64,000 bases of DNA from Rhodococcus ruber (GTDB lineage: Bacteria; Actinomycetota; Actinomycetes; Mycobacteriales; Mycobacteriaceae), in the NCBI RefSeq assembly GCF_027270735.1, contig NZ_JAPWIJ010000006.1:310001-374000 (forward strand), read 5' to 3'. Both the position numbers and the translations under genes were made by a program. Positions 44,566-53,184 of this stretch are shown here, one piece after another (the stretch's first letter is position 1; the number at the start of each line of letters is the position of its first letter). The notes beneath the pieces were generated by a model, which saw only the letters and a list, made by a program, of their open reading frames with translations, was not told the origin of the DNA and ran no database searches.

Positions 44566-44961
44566 CTAGCGCGCTATCGTGCGACTGTCGCCTCGGAATT
44601 CGGCGATCAGCTCGTCTCGGCACGTCACCGACACGTCGTAGATGCCGTTGCGGCCGAACCTCGCACGCTCGACGGCGTCGGCGACGAGGACGTCGCCGAC
44701 CTTCGTCGGACGGAGGTACCGGATGTCGCAGCGTGCCGCGACGGCCGAGTCCTCGTGCGAGTTGCAGGCCATAGCGAACGTCGTATCCGCAAGCAGGAAG
44801 ACGTATCCGCCGTGTGTGATGGCGTAGCCGTTGACCATGTCCTCGGTCACGACCATCGACATTCTCGCGTGACCGGGTGACAGCTCGATCAGTTCGATGC
44901 CGAGCTTGCGGGACGCGGCGTCGACCTCGAACATCTCGCGGGCGATAGGCGAATCGGTCAC
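44566..44961 (-). CDS. paaI: Hydroxyphenylacetyl-CoA thioesterase
   Basis: The 131-residue hot-dog fold thioesterase shows MVNGYAITHGGYVFLLADTTFAMACNSHE, with the active-site Asp/His/Gly pattern of PaaI, then RYLRPTKVGDVLVADAVE. PaaI releases CoA from dead-end ring-hydroxylated phenylacetyl-CoA thioesters. Its GTG/ATG start overlaps the EthD gene by 4 bp, so paaZ, the EthD gene and paaI are translated as a coupled set. Confidence 0.9.
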   Translation of the reverse strand: MTDSPIAREMFEVDAASRKLGIELIELSPGHARMSMVVTEDMVNGYAITHGGYVFLLADTTFAMACNSHEDSAVAARCDIRYLRPTKVGDVLVADAVERARFGRNGIYDVSVTCRDELIAEFRGDSRTIAR

Positions 44962-45275
44962 GGCCGCAACACCGACTGCTCGTTCTGGGTGAACATCGTG
45001 ACGCCGCCGGTGGCGAAGTTGCGCAGATCCTTACCTGCTGCCTTCATCTCGGGCGAACCCAATCCTGCCTTCAGCGACGCCTCGTCCGCGAAGTACAGAC
45101 TTGCGATTGCGTAGTAGGGCGGCGGGGACTCGTCGAGCGAGTCGAGCGTGCCCCAGGTGAAGTCGACCAGGCCGGGAACTGCCCGAGCGAGGGGTACGTG
45201 CACCTCGGCGTAGTGACGATCGAATGCGGCAGGATCCTCGGGCATTCCATAACAGACGGCTACTCGTACGCTCAT
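44958..45275 (-). CDS. EthD family protein in paa operon
   Basis: The 105-residue protein (MSVRVAVCYGMPEDPAAFDRHYAEVHVPLARAVPGL...) is a ferredoxin-like dimeric alpha/beta barrel of the EthD family: YxxHxPLxxxxPG near the N terminus and a late YYAIASLYFADEASLKAGLGSPEMKAAGKDLRNFA. EthD proteins accompany oxidation pathways but have no proven reaction. The gene overlaps paaZ and paaI by 4 bp on either side, implying a role in phenylacetate breakdown. Confidence 0.85.
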   Translation of the reverse strand: MSVRVAVCYGMPEDPAAFDRHYAEVHVPLARAVPGLVDFTWGTLDSLDESPPPYYAIASLYFADEASLKAGLGSPEMKAAGKDLRNFATGGVTMFTQNEQSVLRP

Positions 45276-47299
45276 GATGCGGCCTCGGGCTTCGCGACGA
45301 GAGTCAGCACGTCGTATGTCGCGACGGGATCGCCGTCCTGGTTGACAACCACTGCATCCCACCGCACCTCGCCGTAATCGGCACTCTGACGCGGAGTGAT
45401 CAGCTTGGCCGTCAACGTGACCGTCAGCGAATCCTCGGCCTTGACGGGCGTCAGGAAGCGCAGGCTGTCGACGCCGAAGTTGGCGAGTACGGGGCCCGGA
45501 GCCGGGTCGACGAACAGTCCGGCCGCCAGCGACACCACCAGGTATCCGTGCGCCACGATTCCACCGAACAACGGATTGACCGCTGCGGCTTCGGGATCGG
45601 TGTGCGCGTAGAAGGTGTCGCCAGTGAACTCGGCGAAGTGATCGATGTCCGCACGGGTGACCTGTCGGGGCCCACCGATGATGGTGTCGCCCAGCTTCAG
45701 TTCGCCGAGGTTCTTGCGGAACGGGTGGACGTCACCGGTCGTCTGCTTCGCTCCGGTGACCCACCTGTTGCCGATGGCCGTCAGGACGTCCGGGGTTCCC
45801 TGGATTGCGGTGCGCTGCATGTGGTGCAGGACGCCGCGGATACCACCGAGTTCCTCACCACCGCCTGCGCGGCCGGGTCCGCCGTGCACCAGTACCGGTA
45901 GCGGCGAACCGTGACCGGTCGATTCCTTGGCATCCTCGGAGTTCAGGACCAGGATGCGGCCATGATACGGAGCGCTGCCCAGGACGATCTCTCGCGCGAT
46001 CGCGGAGTCCTTGGTCACCAGAGATGCAACCAGAGAGCCCTTTCCGCGCGCGACGAGGTCGAGCAGGTCTGCGGTGCTGTCGTAACCGATGACGGTGGAG
46101 ACGGGCCCGAAGGCCTCGATCTCGTGCGGTTCGGATGCGGTCTTGTCGCCGGCCTTCAGCAGGACCGGTGCCATGAAGGCACCGGGTCGCGAATCCACGG
46201 CGTCCGGATCACCGAAGACGACCGTTGCCGACTTGGTCAGTCCACGAATGGATTTGAGGACTTCGTCGCGCTGGTCGATGCTGGCGAGCGCACCCATGGT
46301 GACCCCCTCGTCGGCCGGATCACCGACGACGACCTTCTCCAGCTTGGCCTTCAGCGCCTCGATGACGGGCTCGACCGAGTCCTGCGGAACCAGAACGCGC
46401 CGGATCGCCGTGCACTTCTGGCCGGCCTTCGACGTCATCTCGGTGAACACACCTTTGACGAACAGATCGAACTCCGGATCAGTCTGTGCCACATCGGAAC
46501 CCAGGATGGACGCGTTGAGAGAATCCGCTTCCGCCGTGAAATGGAGTCCCTCGCCGACGACGTTGGGGTGCGAGCGCAGGGTCGCAGCGGTATCGGCCGA
46601 TCCGGTGAAGGCCACCGAGTCCTGGCCGCCGAGGTGGTCGAGGACACCGCGGGCACTGCCACACAGCAACTGAACCGACCCCTCGGGCAACAACCCCGAC
46701 TCGATGATCCGACGGAAGACAAGCTCGGTCAGGTACGCAGTTTGACTGGCGGGCTTGACGATCGACGGCACGCCCGCGATGAACGCGGGGGCCAGCTTTT
46801 CGAGGAAGCCCCAGACCGGGAAGTTGAACGCGTTGATCTGCACGGCGACACCGCGCCGGGAGGTGTAGATGTGCTGACCGAGGAAGGTGCCCTTCTTGCC
46901 GAGCTGCTCGATCGCGCCGTCGAGATAGACCGTCTCGTTGGGGAGTTCACGTCGAGCCTTGCTCGCATAGCTCAGCACAGTTCCGAAACCGCCGTCGATG
47001 TCGACGCCGGAATCGCGGGTGGTGGCTCCGGTGTGTCGGGAGAGTTGGTAGAACTCCTCCTTGCCGGCCATCAGCGTCAGGCCCAACTGCTTGAGCAGGG
47101 CTGCACGTTCGTGGAACGTCAGTGCTGCGAGCGCTGGGCCGCCGACGGTGCGGGCGTAGTCCACCATGCCTGCGACGTCGAGACCGCTGGACGACACCCG
47201 GGCGATCTCGCTGCCGTCGACGGCGCTCAGCAGCGGCGCTCCCTCATCGGGTGCGGAATACCACGTGCCCTGGGCATAGCTTTCCAGAAGTCTGCTCAC
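45272..47299 (-). CDS. paaZ: Bifunctional oxepin-CoA hydrolase / 3-oxo-5,6-dehydrosuberyl-CoA semialdehyde dehydrogenase
   Basis: The 675-residue fusion has an aldehyde dehydrogenase domain (1 to about 515; catalytic Cys in AGQKCTAIRR, Glu in FTAEADSLN) and a C-terminal MaoC-like hydratase domain (about 535-670; FTGDTFYAHTDPEAAAVNPLFGGIVAHGYL with the Asp/His pair). It opens the oxepin-CoA ring and oxidises the semialdehyde. First gene of the minus-strand paaZ-ethD-paaI set; a PaaR box lies 14 bp upstream of its start. Confidence 0.94.
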   Translation of the reverse strand: MSRLLESYAQGTWYSAPDEGAPLLSAVDGSEIARVSSSGLDVAGMVDYARTVGGPALAALTFHERAALLKQLGLTLMAGKEEFYQLSRHTGATTRDSGVDIDGGFGTVLSYASKARRELPNETVYLDGAIEQLGKKGTFLGQHIYTSRRGVAVQINAFNFPVWGFLEKLAPAFIAGVPSIVKPASQTAYLTELVFRRIIESGLLPEGSVQLLCGSARGVLDHLGGQDSVAFTGSADTAATLRSHPNVVGEGLHFTAEADSLNASILGSDVAQTDPEFDLFVKGVFTEMTSKAGQKCTAIRRVLVPQDSVEPVIEALKAKLEKVVVGDPADEGVTMGALASIDQRDEVLKSIRGLTKSATVVFGDPDAVDSRPGAFMAPVLLKAGDKTASEPHEIEAFGPVSTVIGYDSTADLLDLVARGKGSLVASLVTKDSAIAREIVLGSAPYHGRILVLNSEDAKESTGHGSPLPVLVHGGPGRAGGGEELGGIRGVLHHMQRTAIQGTPDVLTAIGNRWVTGAKQTTGDVHPFRKNLGELKLGDTIIGGPRQVTRADIDHFAEFTGDTFYAHTDPEAAAVNPLFGGIVAHGYLVVSLAAGLFVDPAPGPVLANFGVDSLRFLTPVKAEDSLTVTLTAKLITPRQSADYGEVRWDAVVVNQDGDPVATYDVLTLVAKPEAAS

Positions 47300-47313
47300 A
47301 ACGCCTCCATCTC

Positions 47314-47331
47314 ACCGTACGTTCGGTCGGT
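47314..47331. promoter_or_regulatory. PaaR box of paaZ
   Basis: ACCG-TACGTT-CGGT-CGGT matches ACCGNNCGNNCGGT, the core of the PaaR motif described in Corynebacterium glutamicum. It lies 14-32 bp upstream of the paaZ start, where bound repressor would block transcription. Confidence 0.78.
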
Positions 47332-47472
47332 AATTACCATCGCCGTCGAACGCCGAGATGTCAAGACTCGACGGCGGACCAGGTTGTTCACGATCGGAGC
47401 CGATCGGCGGAAAGCCGCGCAAGGTCGCCGATACCGAACACTCAGGTCCGGTGGCGGGGCGTGGGCGCCGGT

Positions 47473-48084
47473 TTACGTGCGACGCAGGCCGTCGAAGGTC
47501 AACGCGACGACGGCGTCGGCCAATTCCTCGACCGATCCGCCGGTGCGTGGGCGATACCACTCGATGAGCGAGTTGACCGTTCCGAAGACCAGCTTCGACG
47601 CCAGGGCCGGATCCACCCCTGGACGCAGGTCACCCTCCTCGGCGGCAGCCACCACGAGCCCGGTGACGAACGTGTCGAATTCGCGCCTGCGAGCGAGAGC
47701 GCGTCGCTCGACGTCGGTATTGCCTCGCACGCGCAGCAACAGCGTCACGTAGGGCAGTTCCGCACACAGGATGTCCACGCTGCGTCGCACCAGGTATTCG
47801 AGGCGGTCGATGTATCGCCCGGTGGTGGCCCGATCCTCGGTCGTGACGGCGAACAGTGCATTGAGAGCCCGCGACAGCGCGAGTTCGAGCAACTCGGACT
47901 TGCCCGACACGTGGTGATAGATCGAGGACTTGGTGATGCCGAGCCGCTTCGCCAGAACTTCCATGCTGGTTCCGTCGTATCCACGGTCGTTGAAGACCTT
48001 GACCGCCACTGCCAAGAGCGAGTCCAGGTCGTATCCCGGCCGCCCTGGCTGTCCGGTCTTGCGCGGCGCGCGTGCGGTTGTCAT
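47473..48084 (-). CDS. paaR: TetR family regulator of phenylacetate genes
   Basis: The 203-residue protein has a TetR helix-turn-helix near the N terminus (VKVFNDRGYDGTSMEVLAKRLGITKSSIYHHVSGKSELLELAL) and a helical ligand domain. I start at the ATG (MTTARAPRKTG) with GAGAAG upstream; a GTG two codons earlier is possible. It sits between the paaZ and thiolase operons, with a PaaR box in the divergent gap to the thiolase. Known PaaR is released by phenylacetyl-CoA. Confidence 0.87.
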   Translation of the reverse strand: MTTARAPRKTGQPGRPGYDLDSLLAVAVKVFNDRGYDGTSMEVLAKRLGITKSSIYHHVSGKSELLELALSRALNALFAVTTEDRATTGRYIDRLEYLVRRSVDILCAELPYVTLLLRVRGNTDVERRALARRREFDTFVTGLVVAAAEEGDLRPGVDPALASKLVFGTVNSLIEWYRPRTGGSVEELADAVVALTFDGLRRT

Positions 48085-48147
48085 TGCCACATCTTCTCAG
48101 TCGGCGCCCGATTCCACAGCACCGTGGGCAGCAAACCTTGCCAAACG

Positions 48148-48165
48148 ACCGAATGTTCGGTTACT
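48148..48165. promoter_or_regulatory. PaaR box of paaR/thiolase divergent promoter
   Basis: ACCG-AATGTT-CGGT-TACT contains the palindrome CCGAA-TG-TTCGG and matches the ACT at the right end of the known PaaR motif. It is 31-48 bp upstream of the thiolase start and 64 bp from the paaR start, so it can serve both. Confidence 0.75.
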
Positions 48166-48195
48166 AATGACGCAACCGTACTAAGGAGATCTCCA

Positions 48196-49395
48196 GTGGG
48201 CGAAGTATTTCTCGTGGCCGGCGCGCGCACGCCGCACGGACGCTACGGCGGTGCGCTGTCGACCGTGCGCCCCGACGACCTGGCCGGGATCGTCGTCGCC
48301 GAGGCCGTCCGCCGCGCGGGTGTGCCCGTCGATCGAATCGACGAAGTGATTCTGGGCGCCGCGAACCAGGCAGGCGAGGACAATCGAGACGTGGCGAGAA
48401 TGGCGGTTCTGCTCGCAGGACTCCCGCACACGGTGCCGGGATATACAGTCAACCGCCTGTGCGCGAGCGGACTGACGGCAGTGGCCAACGCCGCGAGCAC
48501 CATTCGTAGCGGTGAGGCCGACATCATCGTCGCCGGTGGCGTCGAGTCGATGACACGCGCGCCCTGGGTCATGGCCAAGCCGGGAACCGCATGGGCCAAA
48601 CCGGGAGAGATCTTCGATACCTCCCTCGGCTGGCGTTTCACCAATCCGACCTTCGCCTCCCACGACGCGGGGACCGATCCCAAGATCACCCTGTCGATGG
48701 GCGAAACCGCCGAGGAGGTCGCGCTCAGTGAGGGCATCACCCGCGCAGAGTCCGATGCATTCGCCTTCCGCAGTCAGCAGCGTGCCATCGCCGCCCAGGA
48801 TGCCGGACGCTTCGCCGACGAGATCGTGCCCGTCACGACCAAGAACGGCGAGGTCACCGAGGACGAGACGCCGCGACGCGGAACCACTCTGGAGAAGCTC
48901 GGCACCCTGAAGACCGTCTTCCGCAAGGACGGCATCGTCACCGCAGGCACCTCGTCGCCATTCACAGACGGCGCGTCGGCATTGGTGGTGGCATCGGAAG
49001 AGGCCGTGAACAAGTACGGCCTCGAGGTGCGCGGACGCATCGTCACCAGTGCGAGCGCCGGCATCGCGCCCCACATCATGGGACTCGGGCCGGTCCCGTC
49101 CACGCAGAAGGCACTCACTCGCGCGGGATGGTCGATCGACGACCTCGGTGCCGTCGAACTCAACGAGGCCTTCGCGGCACAGTCCCTCGGCGTCATCCGC
49201 CAGTTGAACCTCGACGAGGACATCGTCAACGCCGACGGCGGGGCCATCGCCCTCGGCCACCCTCTCGGCTCGTCGGGTGCTCGAATTCTGTTGACGCTGT
49301 TGGGCCGCATGGAACGCGAGAAGGCCTCACGTGGCCTTGCGACACTGTGCGTCGGTGTCGGGCAAGGCGTGTCGATGTTGATCGAGGCACCGTGA
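48196..49395 (+). CDS. paaJ: Beta-ketoadipyl/3-oxo-5,6-dehydrosuberyl-CoA thiolase
   Basis: The 399-residue thiolase starts at GTG with AAGGAG eight bases upstream. Active-site Cys89 (NRLCASG), the GHPLGSSGA histidine and a C-terminal LCVGVGQG cysteine region are present. In the paa pathway this enzyme cleaves both 3-oxo-5,6-dehydrosuberyl-CoA and 3-oxoadipyl-CoA. It heads a four-gene block (paaJ, paaF, paaH, paaG) with overlapping starts. Assignment to PaaJ rather than another thiolase rests on context. Confidence 0.88.
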   Translation: MGEVFLVAGARTPHGRYGGALSTVRPDDLAGIVVAEAVRRAGVPVDRIDEVILGAANQAGEDNRDVARMAVLLAGLPHTVPGYTVNRLCASGLTAVANAASTIRSGEADIIVAGGVESMTRAPWVMAKPGTAWAKPGEIFDTSLGWRFTNPTFASHDAGTDPKITLSMGETAEEVALSEGITRAESDAFAFRSQQRAIAAQDAGRFADEIVPVTTKNGEVTEDETPRRGTTLEKLGTLKTVFRKDGIVTAGTSSPFTDGASALVVASEEAVNKYGLEVRGRIVTSASAGIAPHIMGLGPVPSTQKALTRAGWSIDDLGAVELNEAFAAQSLGVIRQLNLDEDIVNADGGAIALGHPLGSSGARILLTLLGRMEREKASRGLATLCVGVGQGVSMLIEAP

Positions 49396-50114
49396 ACACT
49401 CTCATCGTCGAGGAGTCGACGGACCGCGTTGTCGTCACCCTGAGTCGCGAGAAGCAGCGCAATGCAATCGATTCCGACATGATCAGCGAGCTGCACGAGG
49501 TGTGCGCGCTCGTGGAGCAGGATCCCAAGATCGTGATCCTGACCGGAGCAGGCGAGCATTTTGCCGGCGGTGCCGACATCAACCAGTTGCGGGCCCGCAC
49601 TCGCGACGACGCACTGCGCGGCATCAACCGAAACCTGTTCGATCGCATTGCAGCATTGCCCCTGCCGACGATCGCAGCCGTCCGCGGATACGCGCTCGGC
49701 GGCGGAGCCGAACTGTCCTATGCCTGCGACATTCGCATCGCGTCGTCGACTGCCGTGTTCGGCAATCCCGAACCGGGACTGGGCATCATGGCTGCCGCCG
49801 GAGCCAGCTACCGGCTGCCGACGCTGGTGGGCGTCTCCGTCGCGAAGCAGGTGCTTCTCGGTGGCCGGACGCTCGACGCACAGGTGGCACTTCGGTGCGG
49901 CCTGGTGCTGGACGTCGTCGACGAGCCGTTGACTGCAGCGCATTCCCTCGCGGATCGCATTGCGAGACAGGCACCACTGGCCCTGAAGCTGACGAAAAAG
50001 ATTCTCGATGCACCCGGTTCACACCCATGGGCCGACGACATCGCACAGGCTGTTCTGTTCGAGACCGAAGACAAACAACGCCGGATGACGGCATTTCTGG
50101 AGAAGAAGAAATGA
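49392..50114 (+). CDS. paaF: Enoyl-CoA hydratase
   Basis: The 240-residue crotonase-fold protein (GTG start overlapping the thiolase stop) shows GAGEHFAGGADINQLR (oxyanion region), AAVRGYALGGGAELSYACDIRIAS and PEPGLGIMAAAGASYRLP. It probably hydrates 2,3-dehydroadipyl-CoA. It could be exchanged in naming with the isomerase paaG downstream; order and resemblance to the shorter hydratase favour paaF. Confidence 0.82.
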   Translation: MNTLIVEESTDRVVVTLSREKQRNAIDSDMISELHEVCALVEQDPKIVILTGAGEHFAGGADINQLRARTRDDALRGINRNLFDRIAALPLPTIAAVRGYALGGGAELSYACDIRIASSTAVFGNPEPGLGIMAAAGASYRLPTLVGVSVAKQVLLGGRTLDAQVALRCGLVLDVVDEPLTAAHSLADRIARQAPLALKLTKKILDAPGSHPWADDIAQAVLFETEDKQRRMTAFLEKKK

Positions 50115-50962
50115 CAGTTCCTTCTGCGGTGGCAGTGGTCGGTGGCGGCCGCATGGGTGCAGGTATCGCGCAGGTGTTCGCAGCCCTCGGCTCGAGGGTC
50201 GTCGTCGCCGAAGCAGCCGACCAACAAGCAGCCCTCGGCCGAGTCTCGACCGGGCTGGACCGGGCGCACGAGCGCGGCAAACTCAGCGAGGATCCCGCTG
50301 CGATTCTCGCGCGGGTCTCCACCGTCGCCGGGCCTACGGATCTCCCGGCCGACCTCGACCTGATTGTCGAAGCGGTGCCCGAGATCCCGTCGCTCAAGGT
50401 CGAGGTACTGGCTCTCGTCGACAAGATCGCCGGGCCCGACACGGTCATCGCGTCGAACACGAGCTCGATCTCCATCGCGGAACTCGGCGCAGCACTGAGT
50501 GATCCGAGCCGCTTCATCGGGATGCACTTCTTCAACCCGGTTCCGGCGTCGACTCTCGTCGAGATCGTGCGCGCTCCGGCCACCTCCGCAGACGTGGTGC
50601 AGCGAGTACAGCAGTGGGTGTCGCTCCTGGGCAAGACCGAAGTGCTCGTCAACGACTCCCCCGGTTTTGCGACGTCACGGCTCGGCGTCTGCCTCGGGCT
50701 CGAAGCCATTCGGATGCTGGAGGAGGGCGTCGCCGATGCCGAATCCATCGATCGCGCCATGGAGCTCGGGTACAAGCACCCGATGGGTCCGCTACGGTCC
50801 ACCGACCTCGTCGGATTGGACGTTCGGCTCGCTATCGCAGAACACCTGGCGTCGACACTCGGCGACAGGTTCACTCCCCCGCAGTTGTTGCGAGACATGG
50901 TCGCTCGCGGCGAGATCGGACGCAAGTCCGGTCGCGGCTTTCACGATTGGACGAACGCATGA
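50111..50962 (+). CDS. paaH: 3-Hydroxyacyl-CoA dehydrogenase
   Basis: The 283-residue enzyme has the NAD fingerprint GGGRMGAGIAQVFA (11-24), VEAVPE, SNTSSISIAELG, the catalytic FIGMHFFNPVP and VLVNDSPGFATSRLG, and a late EEGVADAESIDRAMELGYKHPMGPLRSTDLVGLD. It oxidises 3-hydroxyadipyl-CoA to 3-oxoadipyl-CoA. ATGA overlaps with both neighbours. Confidence 0.88.
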   Translation: MTVPSAVAVVGGGRMGAGIAQVFAALGSRVVVAEAADQQAALGRVSTGLDRAHERGKLSEDPAAILARVSTVAGPTDLPADLDLIVEAVPEIPSLKVEVLALVDKIAGPDTVIASNTSSISIAELGAALSDPSRFIGMHFFNPVPASTLVEIVRAPATSADVVQRVQQWVSLLGKTEVLVNDSPGFATSRLGVCLGLEAIRMLEEGVADAESIDRAMELGYKHPMGPLRSTDLVGLDVRLAIAEHLASTLGDRFTPPQLLRDMVARGEIGRKSGRGFHDWTNA

Positions 50963-51729
50963 CGGTACGGTTCGACATCACCGACGGCCTGGCGACCATC
51001 ACCCTCGCTCGCCCCGAGGCACACAACGCCCTGGACGTCGCGACGAAGCTCGCGCTGGCCGAGGCTGTCCAGAACGCGGCCGCACCCGAGGTGCGTGCTG
51101 TGCTCATCACCGCCGAGGGCAAGAACTTCTGCGTCGGCCAGGACCTCGGTGAGCATGTCACTGCGCTCGAATCCGACCCGGCCACGGCGATGGATACCGT
51201 CGGCGAGCACTACAACCCGGTCATCCGAGGGCTCGCGGCGCTCGAGGTGCCGATCGTCGTGGCCATCCCCGGCGCATGCGTCGGCGCAGGTCTCGGTATC
51301 GCACTCGCCGGAGATATCCGAGTGGCCGGTACCAAGTCGTCGTTCGCGACGGCGTTCACCGGCATCGCCCTGGCCAGCGACTCGGGTTTGAGCTACACGT
51401 TGGTCGAGGCACTGGGATCGAGCCGGGCCGCGGGGCTGATGCTGCTCGGAGACAAAGTCACCGCCGCCCAGGCCCTCGACTGGGGCCTGGTGCATCGCGT
51501 CGTCGACGACGCGGAGGTACTCGAGACAGCGCGCACGCTGGCCACCTCCCTCGCTGCCGGCCCCACCCAGGCCTACAAGCAAGTCAAGTCGCTGATCGCT
51601 CGATCCGGACTGTCCGACGCGTTGGACCGCGAGGCGCAGGCACAGGCCGCTCTGGGCCAGACGCAGGACCACAAGGCAGCGGTGGACGCGTTTCTGGCGA
51701 AAAAAAGAGCCTCCTTCGTCGGCATGTGA
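50959..51729 (+). CDS. paaG: Ring-1,2-epoxyphenylacetyl-CoA isomerase (enoyl-CoA hydratase family)
   Basis: The 256-residue crotonase-family protein shows ITAEGKNFCVGQDLGEHV, IPGACVGAGLGIALAGDIRVAG and the PaaG-like FTGIALASDSGLSYTLVEALG. PaaG turns the epoxide into oxepin-CoA and also shifts double bonds later in the pathway. Its stop codon lies inside a short repeat (51726-51753) shared with the E2 gene linker. Last gene of the paaJ block. Confidence 0.87.
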   Translation: MTVRFDITDGLATITLARPEAHNALDVATKLALAEAVQNAAAPEVRAVLITAEGKNFCVGQDLGEHVTALESDPATAMDTVGEHYNPVIRGLAALEVPIVVAIPGACVGAGLGIALAGDIRVAGTKSSFATAFTGIALASDSGLSYTLVEALGSSRAAGLMLLGDKVTAAQALDWGLVHRVVDDAEVLETARTLATSLAAGPTQAYKQVKSLIARSGLSDALDREAQAQAALGQTQDHKAAVDAFLAKKRASFVGM

Positions 51730-51753
51730 GCGGAGACTCGACCCCTGCTACGA
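51726..51753. repeat. Partial copy of the E2-linker repeat element
   Basis: Twenty-five of 28 bases match 35058-35085 (GTGAGCGG, R, ACTCGACCC, then GCTACGA). The first bases form the paaG stop codon, and the rest lies in the gap before paaA. The right-hand inverted end seen in the E2 copy is absent here. Confidence 0.6.
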
Positions 51754-51819
51754 GGTTTCGCGCACGTGCGGCGAAGCTGCTCTTGTGCCCGGGGTCACTT
51801 CGATGCATACTGGTTACCA

Positions 51820-51837
51820 ACCGATCATTCGGTAATG
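51820..51837. promoter_or_regulatory. PaaR box of paaA
   Basis: ACCG-ATCATT-CGGT lies 12-30 bp before the paaA start. The inner palindrome is CCGAT-CA-TTCGG. The site is so close to the start that PaaR would block initiation or early elongation. Confidence 0.72.
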
Positions 51838-51849
51838 AAAGTAGGACTT

Positions 51850-52797
51850 ATGACCACGTCAAACACCTTGTCCGCCGAGACGCTGCAGGACGGGTTCGAC
51901 GACACCGTTGCCCGTGAGCAGCGCGTCGAGCCTCGCGACTGGATGCCCGACGGCTATCGCAAGTCGCTCATCCGCCAGATCGCCCAGCACGCGCACTCCG
52001 AGATCATCGGCATGCAGCCGGAGGGCAACTGGCTCACCCGCGCGCCGTCGCTGCGCCGCAAGGCGATCCTGATGGCCAAGGTGCAGGACGAGGCCGGCCA
52101 CGGCCTCTACCTCTACTCCGCCGCGGAAACGCTCGGAGCGGACCGCGCCGACCTGACGGTCAAGCTCATCGAGGGCAAGCAGAAGTACTCCTCGATCTTC
52201 AACTACCCCACCCTGACGTACGCCGACGTGGGCACCATCGGCTGGCTCGTCGACGGTGCAGCGATCTGCAACCAGGTTCCCCTGTGTCGCAGCAGCTTCG
52301 GCCCGTACGCGCGCGCGATGATCCGCGTCTGCAAGGAAGAATCCTTCCACCAGCGCCAGGGCTACGAACTGCTCGCGACGATGATGCGTGGCACCGACGA
52401 ACAGCGCGCCATGGTCCAGGAATCCGTCAACCGATGGTGGTGGCCGGCACTGATGATGTTCGGCCCGCCGGACGACGAGTCCCCCAACACCGAGCAGTCC
52501 ATGAAGTGGGGCATCAAGCGCCACACCAACGACGAACTGCGCCAACGCTTCGTCGACATGTCGATCCCGCAGGCGAAGGCCTTGGGAGTCACGTTCCCCG
52601 ACCCGGACCTGAAGTGGAACGAGGAGCGCAAGTCACACGATTTCGGTGAGCCCGACTGGTCCGAGTTCATGCAGGTGATCAAGGGCAACGGCGCCTCCAA
52701 CGTCGAGCGCATCGCGAACCGTCGAGCAGCCCACGACGGCGGAGCCTGGGTCCGTGAGGCCGCAACCGCATTCGCCGAAAGGAACGCAGCATCATGA
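51850..52797 (+). CDS. paaA: Phenylacetyl-CoA epoxidase subunit A
   Basis: The 315-residue catalytic subunit has the carboxylate-bridged di-iron ligands in the ferritin-like pattern [21 protein letters not shown] (Glu-x2-His) and [15 protein letters not shown]. It epoxidises the aromatic ring of phenylacetyl-CoA as part of PaaABC(D)E. ATG at 51850 with AGGA upstream; an ATG five codons earlier is also in frame. It starts the paaABCDEK block. Confidence 0.94.
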   Translation: MTTSNTLSAETLQDGFDDTVAREQRVEPRDWMPDGYRKSLIRQIAQHAHSEIIGMQPEGNWLTRAPSLRRKAILMAKVQDEAGHGLYLYSAAETLGADRADLTVKLIEGKQKYSSIFNYPTLTYADVGTIGWLVDGAAICNQVPLCRSSFGPYARAMIRVCKEESFHQRQGYELLATMMRGTDEQRAMVQESVNRWWWPALMMFGPPDDESPNTEQSMKWGIKRHTNDELRQRFVDMSIPQAKALGVTFPDPDLKWNEERKSHDFGEPDWSEFMQVIKGNGASNVERIANRRAAHDGGAWVREAATAFAERNAAS

Positions 52798-53156
52798 CCG
52801 AGTTCACCGCCGAGGGCGGCCACGGAGCAGTGCCCACCGAGGGTGTTCCGGTCGAGCCGAAACGGGAAGCAGTCAAGGCTGATTGGCCGCTGTACGAGGT
52901 GTTCCTGCGCGGCAAGCGCGGCCTGAACCACGTGCATGTCGGATCGCTCCACGCTGCCGACGACCACATGGCCCTGCGGCATGCTCGCGACGTCTACACC
53001 CGCCGCAACGAAGGCGTCAGCATCTGGGTGGTTCCGTCCAACTCGATCGTCGCGTCGTCGCCGTCGGAGAAGGATCCGTTCTTCGCACCGAGTGGCGACA
53101 AGGTGTACCGCCACCCGACGTTCTACGAGATCCCCGACAACGTCCCCCACATGTGA
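52794..53156 (+). CDS. paaB: Phenylacetyl-CoA epoxidase subunit B
   Basis: The 120-residue structural subunit shows the conserved [52 protein letters not shown] and [19 protein letters not shown]. It binds the PaaA/PaaC core and helps form the active complex. Four-base overlap with paaA; 28 bp to paaC. Confidence 0.94.
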   Translation: MTEFTAEGGHGAVPTEGVPVEPKREAVKADWPLYEVFLRGKRGLNHVHVGSLHAADDHMALRHARDVYTRRNEGVSIWVVPSNSIVASSPSEKDPFFAPSGDKVYRHPTFYEIPDNVPHM

Positions 53157-53184
53157 GACCCACTCTTCCAGAGGACTAGCACTC

